The notes under the pieces: generated by a model
What the model saw: only the letters and a program-made list of their open reading frames with translations
What the model was told of the DNA's origin: nothing
Databases searched by the model: none
Position numbers and translations under genes: made by a program
Shown: in pieces, positions 53,455 to 64,000 of the stretch
How positions within the stretch are numbered: position 1 is the stretch's first letter
How the letters are laid out: each line of letters begins with the position of its first letter
Assembly: GCA_958450325.1 (NCBI GenBank)
Contig: OY288247.1
Span: forward strand, 12,824,429 to 12,888,428
Length of the DNA: 64,000 nt
Source of the DNA: Agrostemma githago
Taxonomy: Eukaryota; Streptophyta; Magnoliopsida; Caryophyllales; Caryophyllaceae
Reading direction: 5' to 3'

Positions 53455-53472
53455 TCCCCACAGACGATGCCA
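53455..53472 (-). promoter_or_regulatory. Tat-B primer binding site
   Basis: On the minus strand TGGCATCGTCTGTGGGGA, 3 nt after the 5' LTR end. It has the form of Tat primer sites (TGGCGCCGTCTGTGGGGA); I do not assign the tRNA. Confidence 0.8.
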
Positions 53473-53475
53473 AAT

Positions 53476-54159
53476 TGTTCTGGTTATTGGAATCAATTAA
53501 CCCGACGTGGAATTCGGGTTTGAATCGTTCGGTGTTACTTCTGAATGTTCGCTGATTAATTTCGATACTCTCCTTCCTCCTACTCTTCCAGTCGGACCTT
53601 CTCGGCGGGTTGGGCAGGCTCCCTGCACAGAGAACGCACAGGGCTTCGGAGGTTGTCCGAGGAAACCCTCTCCGATGCCTAAGTTAGTCCGTGAAAGCCT
53701 TAAGAAACCCAGCTCCTGAGGAACTGGGCGGCAATTTTAGAGTAAGAGTTCTAGAGAGGGAAAATCCAACCCCTCTCTTGTGGGAAATGGAAGAGTATTT
53801 ATACCTTCCCACAAGAGAGGGAAGTAGAGGGAGAATGAGTGGATAAGAAGGTGACAAGTGGCGTCCTCTCATCCACCCATTCCCAATTACCTTAGGCAAA
53901 ATGACGAGAGGGCCCCTGGGGATCCCTGCTCTGCCTGCGGAGATGTCCCTAGGGGTAGGCGGGTTTTGAGCGGCTGGAGCTAAGCTCTAGCAGGCCGTGT
54001 CACCCTGCTGGCCCGACGGTCGACTGTTCTCCTTGGTAGTTTTTCCCGCTTCTATGTTCTTTACTTTGACTGTTTGCCGGGTCGGTTTCTGGGCTTAGTT
54101 GGCAATCCCCTGGGAGCCTGCCTAGCAGGCTTTTGGTGTCAGGCTGCCGACCCCAATCA
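53476..54159 (-). repeat. Tat-B 5' LTR (right)
   Basis: 684 bp, 15 substitutions and no indels against the left LTR. Its promoter (TATAAATA on the minus strand, 53796-53803) would drive gag-pol; the 16-bp inverted repeat around it is also conserved here. Confidence 0.95.
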
Positions 54160-55124
54160 GTTATATTTGATAGTCGACCTTGAAATCAATATCAAATATT
54201 CGGAATAGTTTTAGAAAAGATGCAAATTTTGAGAAATCGTTTCGTAGAATAAATAAAAAACGAGCGAAAAGCTAAAAAAAAAGATTCGGGTTTCAGGCCC
54301 GTGCGCGAGTCGCCTGGGATGGGCACGACTCGCGTGCGGGTCTGTCCTGGTCGCGCTTATTGTTCGAAAATCGCTAATTTAATAAATCGCGTACAAGTAC
54401 GAACTACTTATACTCGATTTATGTTTTCGATATGCGTCATACCCGATATTTGATTATGAAATCGATATCGAATATTCGGAATGAATTTAGAAAAGGTTTT
54501 GAAAAAAGTTTGTTTTGAACGAAAAATAAAAAAAAAGAATTTTGAACGAAAAAGATGTTAATTCTCTCCGCGTATAAGATCGTCGAATTTCGTTTAAAAA
54601 GATGTGACGATTTAGCATCAACGAGAATTAGTTAATTTTGTTCTTGTTAGATATGATATTCTATTAGAGAATCGATATCGTATTTTAAGAACGTTGTTAT
54701 ACGAAAATAGTTTTTAGTAATATCGATATTAGAAATAAAAAAAAGGTGATGAGCGACCCGTAAGAAAACGACACACGACCCATAAAAAAAAAGACGAGGA
54801 GGAGAAGAGGAGAAGGAGAAATCGGGTTTGGTACACCCTCAACCTACATGCTTCGGTTTACTCGGATCGGGGCTCGTTGGAACGTGGCTTGGACACAAGA
54901 GCGTCGACTTTAACGTCGATGGGTTATGGTGATTTGGTGGGACGTGAGGCGTATGAAGGGTGTCGGGTACCGGGACCGGTTTCCTTCGGGTTTTGGGTGT
55001 ACTATCGTTTTCTCGATGCTAAAGTTGATGCTTTGTAAAAGAGGTTGATGTTTCTCATGAATTATGTATATATCGTCGTGAGTATTTGTGAATGCTCCGT
55101 TGTCTCTATTGTGTGCAAAGGGTC

Positions 55125-55132
55125 CTATTTAT
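55125..55132 (-). promoter_or_regulatory. Tat-A LTR TATA box
   Basis: TATAAATA on the minus strand within CCCCTATAAATAGGACC, about 600 bp into the LTR; transcription would start near 55100 toward lower coordinates in the LTR, consistent with a U3/R border. Confidence 0.6.
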
Positions 55133-56272
55133 AGGGGTAGTGGTAGCCTTGCTTGTACGACAAGAAATACCAACCGGGATAAGAAATGTAAGAATTTGTG
55201 AGGAACGAGAATTCCGTTACTTGGCAAAGAAGAAAGGGAATCCCGGTTTGGGAAGGGGAGCTCGGCCGAAATCAGGCCACTTGGCCGAGTATCCTACGTT
55301 CGGTTGAATACTCGATCTGGTTTTCGGATGGAATTCCTACTTGAGATCGAATTCTACCTTAAACAGAATTGTTTAATATTTTGTGCAGCTGATTTTTGTA
55401 GAGTTGGAGTCCGAACCGGGCACGTGAGGCGTCACGGTCGGTCCACGAGTCTCGGGAAATATCTTTGACCAGGTTTTGACTCGGTCATTAAAAGACGGTT
55501 TTACCCCTGGTGTCGGATTCGACCCAAATTAGTCTTATTTGACTCGAAACGACCCACTGGGCCTGAATTTGAGGTTAGTTTTGTGAGATTTGTACTCCTT
55601 AAAAAGGCCAAGCTAAATACCCATGATTTCGAGCCCATTTCCGAGTACGTTAAAGCACGTTTGCGTCCGATCATCATCGGGTGTTTGTCGGAAACTACTA
55701 TAGACACCTGGCAGCAAAATGTGGGTGTCAACAGAGTCCCCACTCTGACTGAGGCTTGGTCAGGGCGAAAGTCAGAGTAGCCACCAGGTCAATCAGAGAT
55801 TAAAACCTGGTAGCTTCCGGTCGGGTCGTTTAAAGTCCATTAAACCTGCGTAAAGGGCCCGCCGACCACAGACTAGAAATGTACCTGAGCTGATGATAAC
55901 TCCGTGGGCGTTTGAACTCGTCGTATAAGACTTAAAATGGTCCTATATATATGGGCTCATCTTGCTAAATGCCGCTGGGGAGTTATGTGAGTTGCACGGT
56001 CCTGCTTGAGCCGTCCTGTACATATTTATGCAAAGTAGCAAAGTTTTGCATGTAATATTTGTAGGAAAAATGAATCGCGCTGGGAAGTAAAATTTTTGAG
56101 AAAAGGTTTGAATTTTTGAGTTTGTAGGAGTCTTTGAAAATTAGAGAATTTTTGACTCTGAAAAGGAATAGGAATGCTCGGGATGACTTAGCTAAGCCTT
56201 AGGATAACAATCGTATGCTAAATACTCTAGGATTGGGAATCCTAAGGTGAGGAGGAGAATTTGGGTTTATGC

Positions 56273-56280
56273 TATAAATA
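56273..56280 (+). promoter_or_regulatory. TATA box of the Tat-A antisense gene
   Basis: TATAAATA in GCTATAAATACCCC, 111 bp before ATG 56384, with an A/C/T-rich leader. Same arrangement as the two antisense genes of Tat-B. Confidence 0.7.
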
Positions 56281-56383
56281 CCCCTCCTTGCTTAATAAAT
56301 TCTCATAATTCCACAATTCCCACAATTCTCGCAAAGAAAGAACAAGCCTTGAGAAATTTATTCTTTCTTTTAGAAATCCAATT

Positions 56384-58129
56384 ATGGGAATCGACCGATT
56401 AGTTGGAATGCTGCATGAGTGGTCCAAATATTTCAGAGATGCTGATAGGGCCATCCTAAATCAGAATGGCGTTACCCAATTGTTCGTGATCCGTCAGATG
56501 CAAGTAGATCGTCACTTCTTGGATGCTTGCCTGTCCTATTGGGACGATACTTATCATGTATTTGGCTTTCCTCGAGGCGAAATCTGCCCTATCCCTGAGG
56601 AAATTGCTGCTGCAGGAGGATGGAATCTCATACTTCGCCCTGCTATCCCTTTTTTGATTTCTGACCCAAGGAGGAAGTTACGGGAATTTTTAGGGCTTTC
56701 TCACATGGAGGTATCCCGTATGCTGGAAGGAGATACCGTTTCCTTGATCGATCTAGCTGAAAAATTTATGAATCCAGATGACGTCCGGGTTAGGCCGGTC
56801 CACAGCCGTAGAGCCTTTACTTTTTGCATGCTCCATGTCTATGCCTTCGAAGGTTATATGGATTTATTATCTTGCATGGGCCATGTTAGACTTTTCACTG
56901 TGGCTGATTTAATGGAAACGGAGCACAGCCCGGCTTGGTTGATTACAGGTGAGATTATCCAGGGTTTGGATAATCGTAAAATGGATCCGTCAGTCCGGCT
57001 GACTGGGAGTACCCGTCTTTTACAGGTATACCGTTTTTGATGATTTTTTCTCGTCTTTTCCCAATTTTCCGGTTTCTGCGGTTTTTTCCCGATTTTTCTA
57101 ATTTCTGCGGTTTCTTCCCGATTTTCCCGGTTTCTGCGGTTTTCTCGGTTTTCACGTTTTTTCGCGTTTTTTTTTGACGCGATTTTGACAATTTTTCGCG
57201 ATTTTGATTTTTGTGGGTTTTTCAGCTGTGGCTGTTCGAGAGGCTATCGATCTTGGATCCTCCCCTAGACGTGAACCGGTATCAACCCAGGCAAGTAATG
57301 ATGAGGAGACGAACTATTGCCTTTTCTCGCTTCAACACCCAAAAATACTGGGACGAGGTGCTATCCTTCCATGGAGGCCTACTGATCCGCTGGACCGTCC
57401 CTTGGTGGCCGATTTATGTTTGGACTGGTTTGGAGTCTCGAGATAGGGCTAGATATCAAGTAATCCTATCCTTTAGACAGACAGTTCACCTCTTTCCCGA
57501 TCGCATACTTAGGCAATATGGTCGGGTGCGGGCAAAGAATCCCAGAAATCGAGGCAGTCGTGAGTGAACCTACTCAGTTGACGGATGTAATGTGTGATAC
57601 CTGGATGCAAAGGTGGTATACACGAGCTACTTGGCCCGTTCCTAGAAATCCTCATTCGATCTGGGTATCCGACTCTTATGTAAGATGGACACGAGTTGAT
57701 TCAGCTAAAACCCAAGCTGCCTTGAAGACTGACGAGGCCTTCGACCTGTTACGCCGGGAACATGCTAAAGATAATAGAAGCTTCTTTGGCGAAGACACTA
57801 CTCTGGCAGGTCAGAAAGGAAAATCTAGGACTCAGACTGAAGGGTCCAGTACTAAGAGTGCACGGGGGAAGGTGAGCCCCCAGACGGGTTTCGAAAGGAG
57901 ACTAGGGCCCAAGCTGGCAGTTAAGGACCGACTTGGTCCTCGAGACAGACTTCCCGAGCCCGTCAGGGCTCGGCTTGGACCGGTGCAAGAGGTAGAAGAC
58001 CCAAAATCGAAGAAGCGGGTTCGAGCAAAAGAAGTTCCCCTTGTGATTAGGGAACGTTCGCCCCCACCCCGTCGGCCTCGGGCTCCACGTGACCCGAAAG
58101 ATAAGGGGAAAGGAAAAATGTACGAGTAG
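56384..58129 (+). pseudogene. Antisense gene of Tat-A, plant-mobile-domain-like protein, frameshifted
   Basis: Exon 1, 56384-57025 (MGIDRLVGMLHEWSKYFRDA), carries the block VFGFPRGEICPIPEEIAAAG and REFLGLSHMEVSRMLEGD, which resembles the start of plant mobile domain proteins. A GT-AG intron (57026-57225) holds about three copies of a 29-bp TTCCCGATTTTCCCGGTTTC-like repeat. Exon 2 reads LWLFERLSILDPPLDVNRYQ and KYWDEVLSFHGGLLIRWTVP. Near 57520-57530 a small indel shifts the frame to RIPEIEAVVSEPTQLTDVMC. The C-terminus is basic and Arg/Pro-rich (PPPRRPRAPRDPKDKGKGKM), as in nuclear proteins. It lies between pol and the 3' LTR, antisense to pol. Function in the element is unknown; family call is moderate. 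Confidence 0.65.
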
Positions 58130-58469
58130 TCTCCTAAATTTATTATTTAAGTATTACTACTATTTTTTGTGGTGTGATTTTTTTTTTGTGATGTATTTTT
58201 GAAATTCCCAAGTTTATCGGTTTTTTTTTTATATAATAAAAAGACATATTGGTGAATACCGTTACTGTCTTTTCGCTATTGCAATGGTTGTACCCTTTTG
58301 AGGGGTTTATACAAAGTATTTTTGCAATTCTTCGAAATACATCAAGATTATTAATTCGAGATGTGCAACGGTAGGATAAATAATCCTAGCTTGTTGACTT
58401 GCTTAAATTTTTTGAAAATTCATAAAAAGTTTTTTTTTTTAAATTTAGCAAATGACATTGAGATAGGGC
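58130..58469. other. Gap between the convergent antisense gene and Tat-A pol
   Basis: AT-rich with T-runs; contains TATATAATAAAAAGACAT and AATAAA-like signals on the plus strand that could end the antisense gene. No frame. Confidence 0.5.
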
Positions 58470-59637
58470 TTATGGGTAGTAACGCTTCAGTTGGTCCAAG
58501 TTTGTTGGGTTGACAAACTCGTTCCCGTCCAAATCCGTTAGCATTACTGCTCCTCCCGAAAGAATTTTCTTCACCAAATATGGCCCAGCCCAATTGGGTT
58601 TGAATTTTCCCCTTGGGTCAACTGGTAGTAAAGCTCGAACAGATTTTAGGACTAGATCGCCCTCTTTGATATTCCTGGGCCTAACCCTTTTGTTAAAAGC
58701 CCGTGGAATCCTTTTCTGATATATCTGAATATTATTCAGAGCCCGAGATCGCCGTTTGTCTAAGAGGACTAGTGAGTCATATCGTGCTTGGACCCAATCT
58801 ACTTCAGGTACCTGGCTCTCGAGTAGAATTCTGAGGGATGGTACTTCTAGTTCGACTGGCTGGACTACTTCCATTCCATATGTCAAATAGTATGGGGTTG
58901 CTTCGGTTGCAGTTCGAATTGATGTCCGATATCCCCATAAGGCAAAGGGTATCTTGTCGGGCCAGCCCCGGTAATTCTCAGCCATCTTTTTAAGTATGGT
59001 GACAATTGTTTTATTGGCCGCCTCCACCGCTCCATTTGTTTGGGGACGGTAAGGCGATGATGTATGCCTTTGGATCTTGTACTTTTCCAGCAAAGTGGCA
59101 GTTTCAGCTTGGAAATGGGTCCTGTGATCGCTGATGAACTCGTGCGGAATCCCGTATCGACATATATATAATCTTGTTTTGGATGAATTTAGCCACATGT
59201 TTGGCATTCAAGATCCGGTATGATTCGGCTTCGACCCATTTAGTGAAATAGTCGATAGCTACTAGGATGAAGGAGTGACCTCCTGTCCCGGAAGGGTTCA
59301 CTTTCCCGATTATATCAATTCCCCATGTTGAGAATGGCCATGGTGATGTCATTGTATATAATAGGGATGAAGGCATATGCTGTACATTAGCGAAAATCTG
59401 GCAGTTATGGCAGTGTTTGACATATAACTGACAGTCAGTCTCCATGCTATTCCAGTAATAACCGAGTCGCGCGATTTTCCGGGCCAACATATGGGCGTTC
59501 ATATGCGGACCGTTTTCACCATCATGTACCTTGGCCATGACTCTTTCGGCTCGAGTTTTGTCAATGCATAGGAGTAAAGCCCCCTGTGCTGTCTTCTTAT
59601 ATAACTGTCCATCGTCTGTGCGGATGAACTGGGTTGC
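58470..59637 (-). pseudogene. Tat-A integrase
   Basis: Minus strand. Zinc-finger part: HMLARKIARLGYYWNSMETD and CHNCQIF. Core: first D in STWGIDIIGKVNP, then FTKWVEAES; a frameshift at a TA-repeat near 59165 (TTATATATATGTCG) leads to RYGIPHEFISDHRTHFQAET with the second D, and E in NGAVEAANK. C-terminal part: PYRPQTNGAV, RNIKEGDLVLKSVRALLPVD, NWAGPYLVKKILSGGAV, ending LKRYYP at 58470. Frameshift apart, the three acidic residues are all present. Confidence 0.88.
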
Positions 59638-61866
59638 TCATCTTCGTAGAGCTTTCTTGGCCCGGTTTTCAGCTCCCGGAGGATATTCCCCTGACGTTAA
59701 GTAGGTTAGAATAGCCTGATACCAAGGTTCTGGATCAGTTATCTCAATATCTTGGATAGCGTTGATGTATGCCGGCTCGGACCGTCTTTCGACGTAAGTG
59801 GGCATGCTGGTTAGATGTGCTGGGATATTCAGTAAAGATGCTAATTTTGAGAGAGCATCTGCAAACTGGTTTTCTTCCCGAGGCAGATAGATATACTCTA
59901 CTTTTTGGAATTGTTTTTCGAGAACCCTTACTCGTGCTTGGTAAGCCACGAGATTTGCGTTCCGAGTCTTCCATTTTTGTAGGGCTTGGTTTATGACTAA
60001 AGATGAGTCACCGTGGACCCGGAGGTTTGTTACTCCTAAATCAGCGGCGGTTTGTAGCCCGTGAATGCATGCTTCGTACTCGGCTGCATTGTTAGTCACG
60101 TCAAAATCTAGCTTGATGGATAACGGGGTGTGTTCCCCATGTGGTGAGATTAGCAAAATCCCGACACCAAATCCTCAGAAGTTGGACGCTCCGTCAAAAT
60201 ACAAATCCCACGTCTCGGTGTCGGTATGGAATATATCTTCATCTGGGAAGGCCCAAGTATCGGTGTGTTCTTCCTCGGATACCGGACTATCGGCGAGGAA
60301 TTCTGCAACTGTCCGGCCTTTGATGGCTTTTAAAGGTACGAACTTGAGGTCGAACTCAGCTAGCATTAAAGTCCATCTGGATATACGGCCGTTGAGGATG
60401 GGTTTCTCGAATAGGTACTTGATTGGATCCATTCTGGATAGCACATGTATCTCGTGACTAAGCATGTAGTGTCGGAGCTTTTTAGTGGCCCATACTAAAG
60501 CTAGACACGTCTTCTCGAGCATTGTGTACTTGCATTCGTATTCTAAGAACTTCTTATCGATGTAGTAAATAGCCCGTTCTTCGGAATCGACCGCCTGGGC
60601 TAGCATAGCGCCCATGGCTGTCTCGGTCGTTGTTATGTATAGCGACAGAGGCAAACCATGCTAAGGTGGCATTAACACCGGCGGAGAGGATAGAATCTCC
60701 TTGATCTTATCGAAAGCCATTTGACATTTGTCGTCCCATAGCGTTCATTCTTCTATCTTCAGTTTCTTGAAAATGGGCTCACATACCATGGTTAGCTTTG
60801 AAATAAACCGGCTTATATATTGGACTTTCCCGAGAAACCTCCTTATCTTCTTTTCGGTTTTAGGCGGTTGCATCTCGGTGATGGCCTTGATTGGGTCAAC
60901 TTTGATGCCACGTTGGCTGACAATGTGGCCCAGTAGCTTGCCCGATGTTACCCCGAAACTGCATTTTTGAGGGTTTAACCTCATGTTGTACTTGCGTAGT
61001 CGGGTGAAGAATTTCCTTAGAGATGCAATGTGCCCGTTTCGGTCCTTGGATTTGACAATCATGTCGTCGACGTAGACCTCCACTTCCTTATGCATCATGT
61101 CATACAATAAAGTGGTGGCGGTCCGTTGATAAGTGGCACCGGCGTTAATAAGCCCAAATGGCATCACGGTATAACAGTAAGTCCCCCAAGGTGTGATGAA
61201 GGTGGTCTTACTCATGTCTTCTTCCGCCATTTTGATCTGATTGTATCCGGCATACCCGTCCATGAATGATAGAAGGGCTTGGTCGGCCGTGTTATCCACC
61301 AGTATATCGATATGTGGCAACGGAAAATCGTCTTTTGAGCTGGCCTTATTAAGGTCCCGAAAATCTACACATACTCGGACTTTGCCATCCTTTTTGGGTA
61401 CTGGTACTATGTTTGCAACCCAGTCTGGATATTCAGACACTTGAATAAAGCCCGCTTTGAATTGTTTCTCAACTTCTTCCTTGACTTTGAGGGACCATTC
61501 GGGCCTCGTTCTTCGAAGTTTCTGTTTTACCGGCTTATACCCGTCTTTGATGGGTATTCGGTGTTCAGCTATTTCCCGGTCTATTCCCGGTATGTCCTTG
61601 TAGGACCATGCAAAGACGTCTTTGATTTCTTGGAGGAGATCCGTGAATTGTTGTTTCTCCTCGGGATCCAAAGATAGGCCTAACTTAAGCATCTGAGGTT
61701 CTAAAGGGGTTCCTACGTTGATGGAATCGGTTTCTTCGATTACCGGATTTCGGGACTCCCTTTGCTCGAGTTGCTCGATTAGATGCGGAAGTAATGGTAC
61801 CTGTTCGTCGGGTTTCTCAATGTCATTGCAAGTAAGATTTTTGAAAATATTTTGAAAATAAGCCAA
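59638..61866 (-). pseudogene. Tat-A reverse transcriptase and two RNase H domains
   Basis: RT, minus strand: DVFAWSYKDIPGIDREIAEH, RVCVDFRDLNKASSKDDFPL, SFMDGYAGYNQIKM, MPFGLINAGATYQR and intact catalytic box VEVYVDDMIVKSKDR. A TGA at 60745-60747 stands where EEWTLWD is expected; a TAG near 60660 and a TGA at 60175-60177 follow. First RNase H: LYITTTETAMGAMLAQ, YTMLEKTCLALVWATKKL. Second, archaeal-like RNase H: DLYFDGASN and VTNNAAEYEACIHGLQTAAD, VHGDSSLVINQALQKW, PREENQFADALSKLAS. The paired RNase H domains define the Tat lineage. A further TGA at 59638-59640 precedes integrase. Confidence 0.9.
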
Positions 61867-61869
61867 GTC

Positions 61870-64000
61870 TTAAGCAGAACGGTTATCGTTATTATTGATA
61901 ATGAATTTTGAAAATAGCTCGAAGAGAGCTGCCATCTGATCGTTGGTCAGAGGCGGGATAGGGAGAGCCCTCGGGACAGACTCCGGGGCTCCCAGTGGTG
62001 TGACTAAAGAAGGGAGAGGGGTTACAGACTCGATCCTAGTACTGGACCCTCTAGACTTCGACTCAGACTCCGACTCTGACTCGGACTCGGACTCGGCAAC
62101 ATGCATATCTCCTTCACCAGTAGTTAACTTGTAGACTCGACCCTGACTGTCGGTCCACTTAGTTATCTTCCTCCAAGCTCTCTTTCCGGTGTCGGCACCA
62201 ACTTCAGAGATCAGCTTGGTTGGATCGAACCTGCTGCTGCGGAGAATCAGGCTGACTAACTCCTGTTTAGGGGTCGGGACGACCTTGTCTTCCCCGAATA
62301 GTAGTCCTAGGATGGGCTCAGTATTGCTTGGGCCCTCCTTTGGTTCGGCCTGGATAAGGGCAAAGATATCATCTGGGATAAAGTTGCATTCCCGAGCCAG
62401 TTTGTTCTCCCGGGATATGAAATGGTGGGCTGATAGAGGCCCACTTGAACAGCTCCGAACACTGGGGTGACGAACGTAACCGCCTTGGTTTGGTCCGCGC
62501 ATCCTGGCGCCATAGTATAACCTAGACCGAGGCGAGATTGCTCGTTCTTCAGGGCTTCGATAATCTTCCCAGCTGGAAGATAGGGCCTTGATGTGACTCC
62601 TGGTAGGCAACCCAGATTCTGTAGCATCGTATCGATGCTAGTAGTGAAGTATGGCCGGAAAAGGTATTCTTCCTCGATCATTCCCACAAAGTTGAAACCT
62701 CGTGGGTCGGCTGTGCCTGCCGTGTTGCAGCTTGACACGGTTATAGGAGTGGCTAAGAGAGTGACGATCCCATCTTGTAAAGGTAGCTTGACCTTCCTGT
62801 GAAGAGTGGAAGACGCAGCTTTGACCGCGTGAATCCATGGTCTCCCGAGTAGCAGATTGAAAGATGAAGTGACATCGATCACTTGAAATTCTAACTCCTT
62901 CTCGATCGGGCCTGTTATGATTGTCAGCTTAACGGCCCCAGCAACTGATTTTGGGCTCCCATCAAAAGCCTGGATAGTTTGCGCAGTCGGAAGGTAGTCG
63001 GCCTCGGTAATGCCGAGGGCCTTGGCTGTCCTTAAGGGAAGGACGTTTACCGCGGACCCGTCATCAATCAGGGTCATCGGGAGATACTTGTTGTGGCAGA
63101 TCACCGTGATGTATAGGGCCAAGTTATGGGTGGTCCCGAATGGTGGAAGGTCGGACTCGGAGAAAGTGATAAGTGGGCCTTCTCCTTTAGACTTGTCCTT
63201 GAGGTGTGGCAAGATAGTGGCTACCATCTCGGTGGGGGTAACCGATGAGTCGATCTTGATTTCATCAAGAGCCCTAGTAAGTGCTGCCCGATGCTCCTAA
63301 GAACTAACCAAAAGCTTCCATATAGTAATATCAGTTCAGACTCTCTTTAGTTGTCTGACTATGGCCGTGTCAGCGTTTGGCTCTTCGGGAGTGAGTTCCG
63401 TCCTGGAAGGTTCAGTGACGGTTTCCGGAGTGGCGAGACCAGCCGTGATGGTGTGTGTGCCGGCCAGAGCTCTGGCTTTAGCTTTCTGGATTTCTTCGAT
63501 GGTGATGGGGACAGCTTCCCCCTTGGCCAAGTAAACATCATCTTCATCGTCGTTCCATATCCCGTTGATTTGGGAAATGAAAGGGGAAATGAGATGAGAG
63601 CAGTCGACTACCTCTCCAGTAAAAATGGCGTGAGTAGCAAGAGGATTATTTTTGTTACTTGGCTTATCGCTGGGTAGTGGTATCTTCCCATTTTCGATCA
63701 GATCTTGAATGAGATGCTTCAACTTCCAGCATTTCTCCGTGTCGTGCCCGTTCCCTTGGTGGTAGTGGCAATAGGCTTGAATGTTGTAGCTCTTGGATCG
63801 CTTTTCCACGAGAACTTCCGGAATTAGGCCTATAGGTTGGATTAGGACTTTTGAAGACAGCCTTTGTAAGGCATTAGCGTAGGTTGTCCCTATGTCGGTG
63901 AATACCTGATTTGGAGTATTCTTTTTGGTCGAGGTGTCCAATGAGTTAACCTCGTCGAAGATGCTTCGGGCCGCCGTTGCGGTTACGGGCTTGCTGGAGG
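61870..64000 (-). pseudogene. Tat-A gag C-terminus, protease and linker (open at window edge)
   Basis: The frame is open at 64000 and contains the gag zinc knuckle-like CHYHQGNGHDTEKCWKLKHL and IQDLIENGKI near 63690-63780. A stop at 63336 is followed by a frame with the protease (MTLIDDGSAVNVLPL near 63050-63095; the active-site triplet reads DDGS) and FNLLLGRPWIHAVKAASSTL. A frameshift between 62300 and 62610 leads to a linker with a Ser-Glu run (62060-62100) that ends at 61870, just before RT. Most of gag lies beyond the window. Confidence 0.85.

Larger units (their letters stand above)
39341..54159 (-). mobile_element. Tat-B: complete Tat-lineage Ty3/gypsy element with two antisense genes
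   Basis: Bounded by two 684-bp LTRs with TGTTC...AATCA ends and the 5-bp target duplication GTTAT (39336-39340, 54160-54164). Length 14,819 bp, of which 3,052 bp is CACTA-2. Minus strand: primer site, gag, protease, RT, RNase H, archaeal-like RNase H, integrase. Plus strand, between integrase and the 3' LTR: two genes, each with its own TATA box (40377-40962 and 41485-43829). The LTRs differ at 15 of 684 positions, so insertion is recent, but four or more nonsense codons already break gag-pol. Confidence 0.93.
38435..55733 (-). repeat. Tat-A 3' LTR, interrupted by Tat-B
   Basis: On the minus strand it starts TGTTGACACCCACATTTTG at 55733, just after the purine tract AGTGGGGACTC. It continues to 54165, and after Tat-B resumes from 39340 to about 38435, giving roughly 2.47 kb. 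A block near 38520-38780 (GGAGTCGCCACTGAATTTTA, CGGTTCTGAGTAAGGGGTGA) resembles sequence I know from Tat elements. About 210 bp around 39130-39340 is repeated at 54290-54440 (CGCGACTCGC and TAAACCGCGTAC-like blocks), a diverged tandem duplication. The left boundary is approximate. Confidence 0.65.
38435..64000 (-). mobile_element. Tat-A: Tat-lineage Ty3/gypsy element, 5' part beyond the window
   Basis: Minus-strand element. From right to left: gag C-terminus, protease, RT, RNase H, second archaeal-like RNase H, integrase (64000-58470), an antisense gene (56384-58129, plus strand), a purine tract and the 3' LTR (55733 down to about 38435). The LTR is interrupted by Tat-B (39341-54159). The dual RNase H and the antisense gene next to the 3' LTR place it in the Tat lineage. 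It inserted into the hAT element at about 38434. The 5' LTR and most of gag lie beyond 64000. Every coding part seen contains stops. Confidence 0.85.

Noticed and set aside
55092..55307. 71-codon plus-strand gene in the Tat-A LTR
   Set aside because: No codon-level or domain support; overlaps the LTR promoter region on the other strand.
62040..62100. Functional Ser-Glu repeat domain
   Set aside because: A short hexanucleotide run (GACTCG-type) in a linker of a broken polyprotein; slippage is the simplest explanation.
1..64000. Intact host gene or bacterial-type system (operon, toxin-antitoxin, prophage)
   Set aside because: No frame on either strand fits; all long frames are assigned to transposable elements or captured fragments.

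Overview
This is plant nuclear DNA, almost certainly from a eudicot, and it is built almost entirely of transposable elements (TEs) nested inside one another. I find no intact host gene, no complete structural RNA gene, and nothing bacterial or viral. Evidence for a plant: CACTA, hAT, Helitron, Stowaway and Tourist elements, a Cassandra-like LTR carrying 5S rRNA sequence, Athila-type and Tat-type Ty3/gypsy elements (the latter with dual RNase H and antisense genes), and a captured UBP3/4-like exon. The species cannot be named from the sequence.

Layout. (1) 1-6885: a decayed L1-type LINE is split at 1059/6110 by a Cassandra-like solo LTR (target duplication ATGCA), which is itself split by a 4.7-kb CACTA element (target duplication AAT) with two broken minus-strand transposase genes. 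(2) 7411-7935: the 3' end of a Ty1/copia element, its LTR hosting a Stowaway MITE. (3) 9524-10987: a fold-back element with two 508-bp arms and tRNA-like segments in its loop. (4) 11782-20037: an Athila-like gypsy element whose two LTRs point in opposite directions yet are flanked by the same 5 bp (TACTT). (5) 20754-28260: a minus-strand copia element with a Helitron (26304-28174) in its 5' LTR. (6) About 28.9-34.4 kb: a degenerate tandem array whose units carry an 11-bp motif identical or nearly identical to the plant snRNA upstream sequence element (USE), plus a TATA box at a nearly fixed distance. (7) 34.6-38.4 kb: MITEs and the 3' part of a hAT element. (8) 38435-64000: a minus-strand Tat-lineage element (Tat-A, running off the right edge); its 3' LTR hosts a second complete Tat element (Tat-B, 39341-54159, target duplication GTTAT), whose pol hosts a 3-kb CACTA element (46363-49414, target duplication GGA) carrying host-gene exons.

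How the parts relate. The nesting gives relative ages: LINE older than Cassandra LTR older than CACTA-1; hAT older than Tat-A older than Tat-B older than CACTA-2. Tat-B is young (15 differences between its two 684-bp LTRs). Every polyprotein seen is broken by stops, frameshifts or deletions, so none looks autonomous. Both Tat elements carry plus-strand genes, antisense to gag-pol, between pol and the 3' LTR, each with its own TATA box.

The signals I rate most worth a second look are the USE/TATA array (possibly many tiny snRNA-type transcription units), the two antisense genes of Tat-B (one short and unrecognised), the inverted-LTR Athila element together with a dyad motif found in both its LTRs and its coding region, and the gene-capturing CACTA-2.
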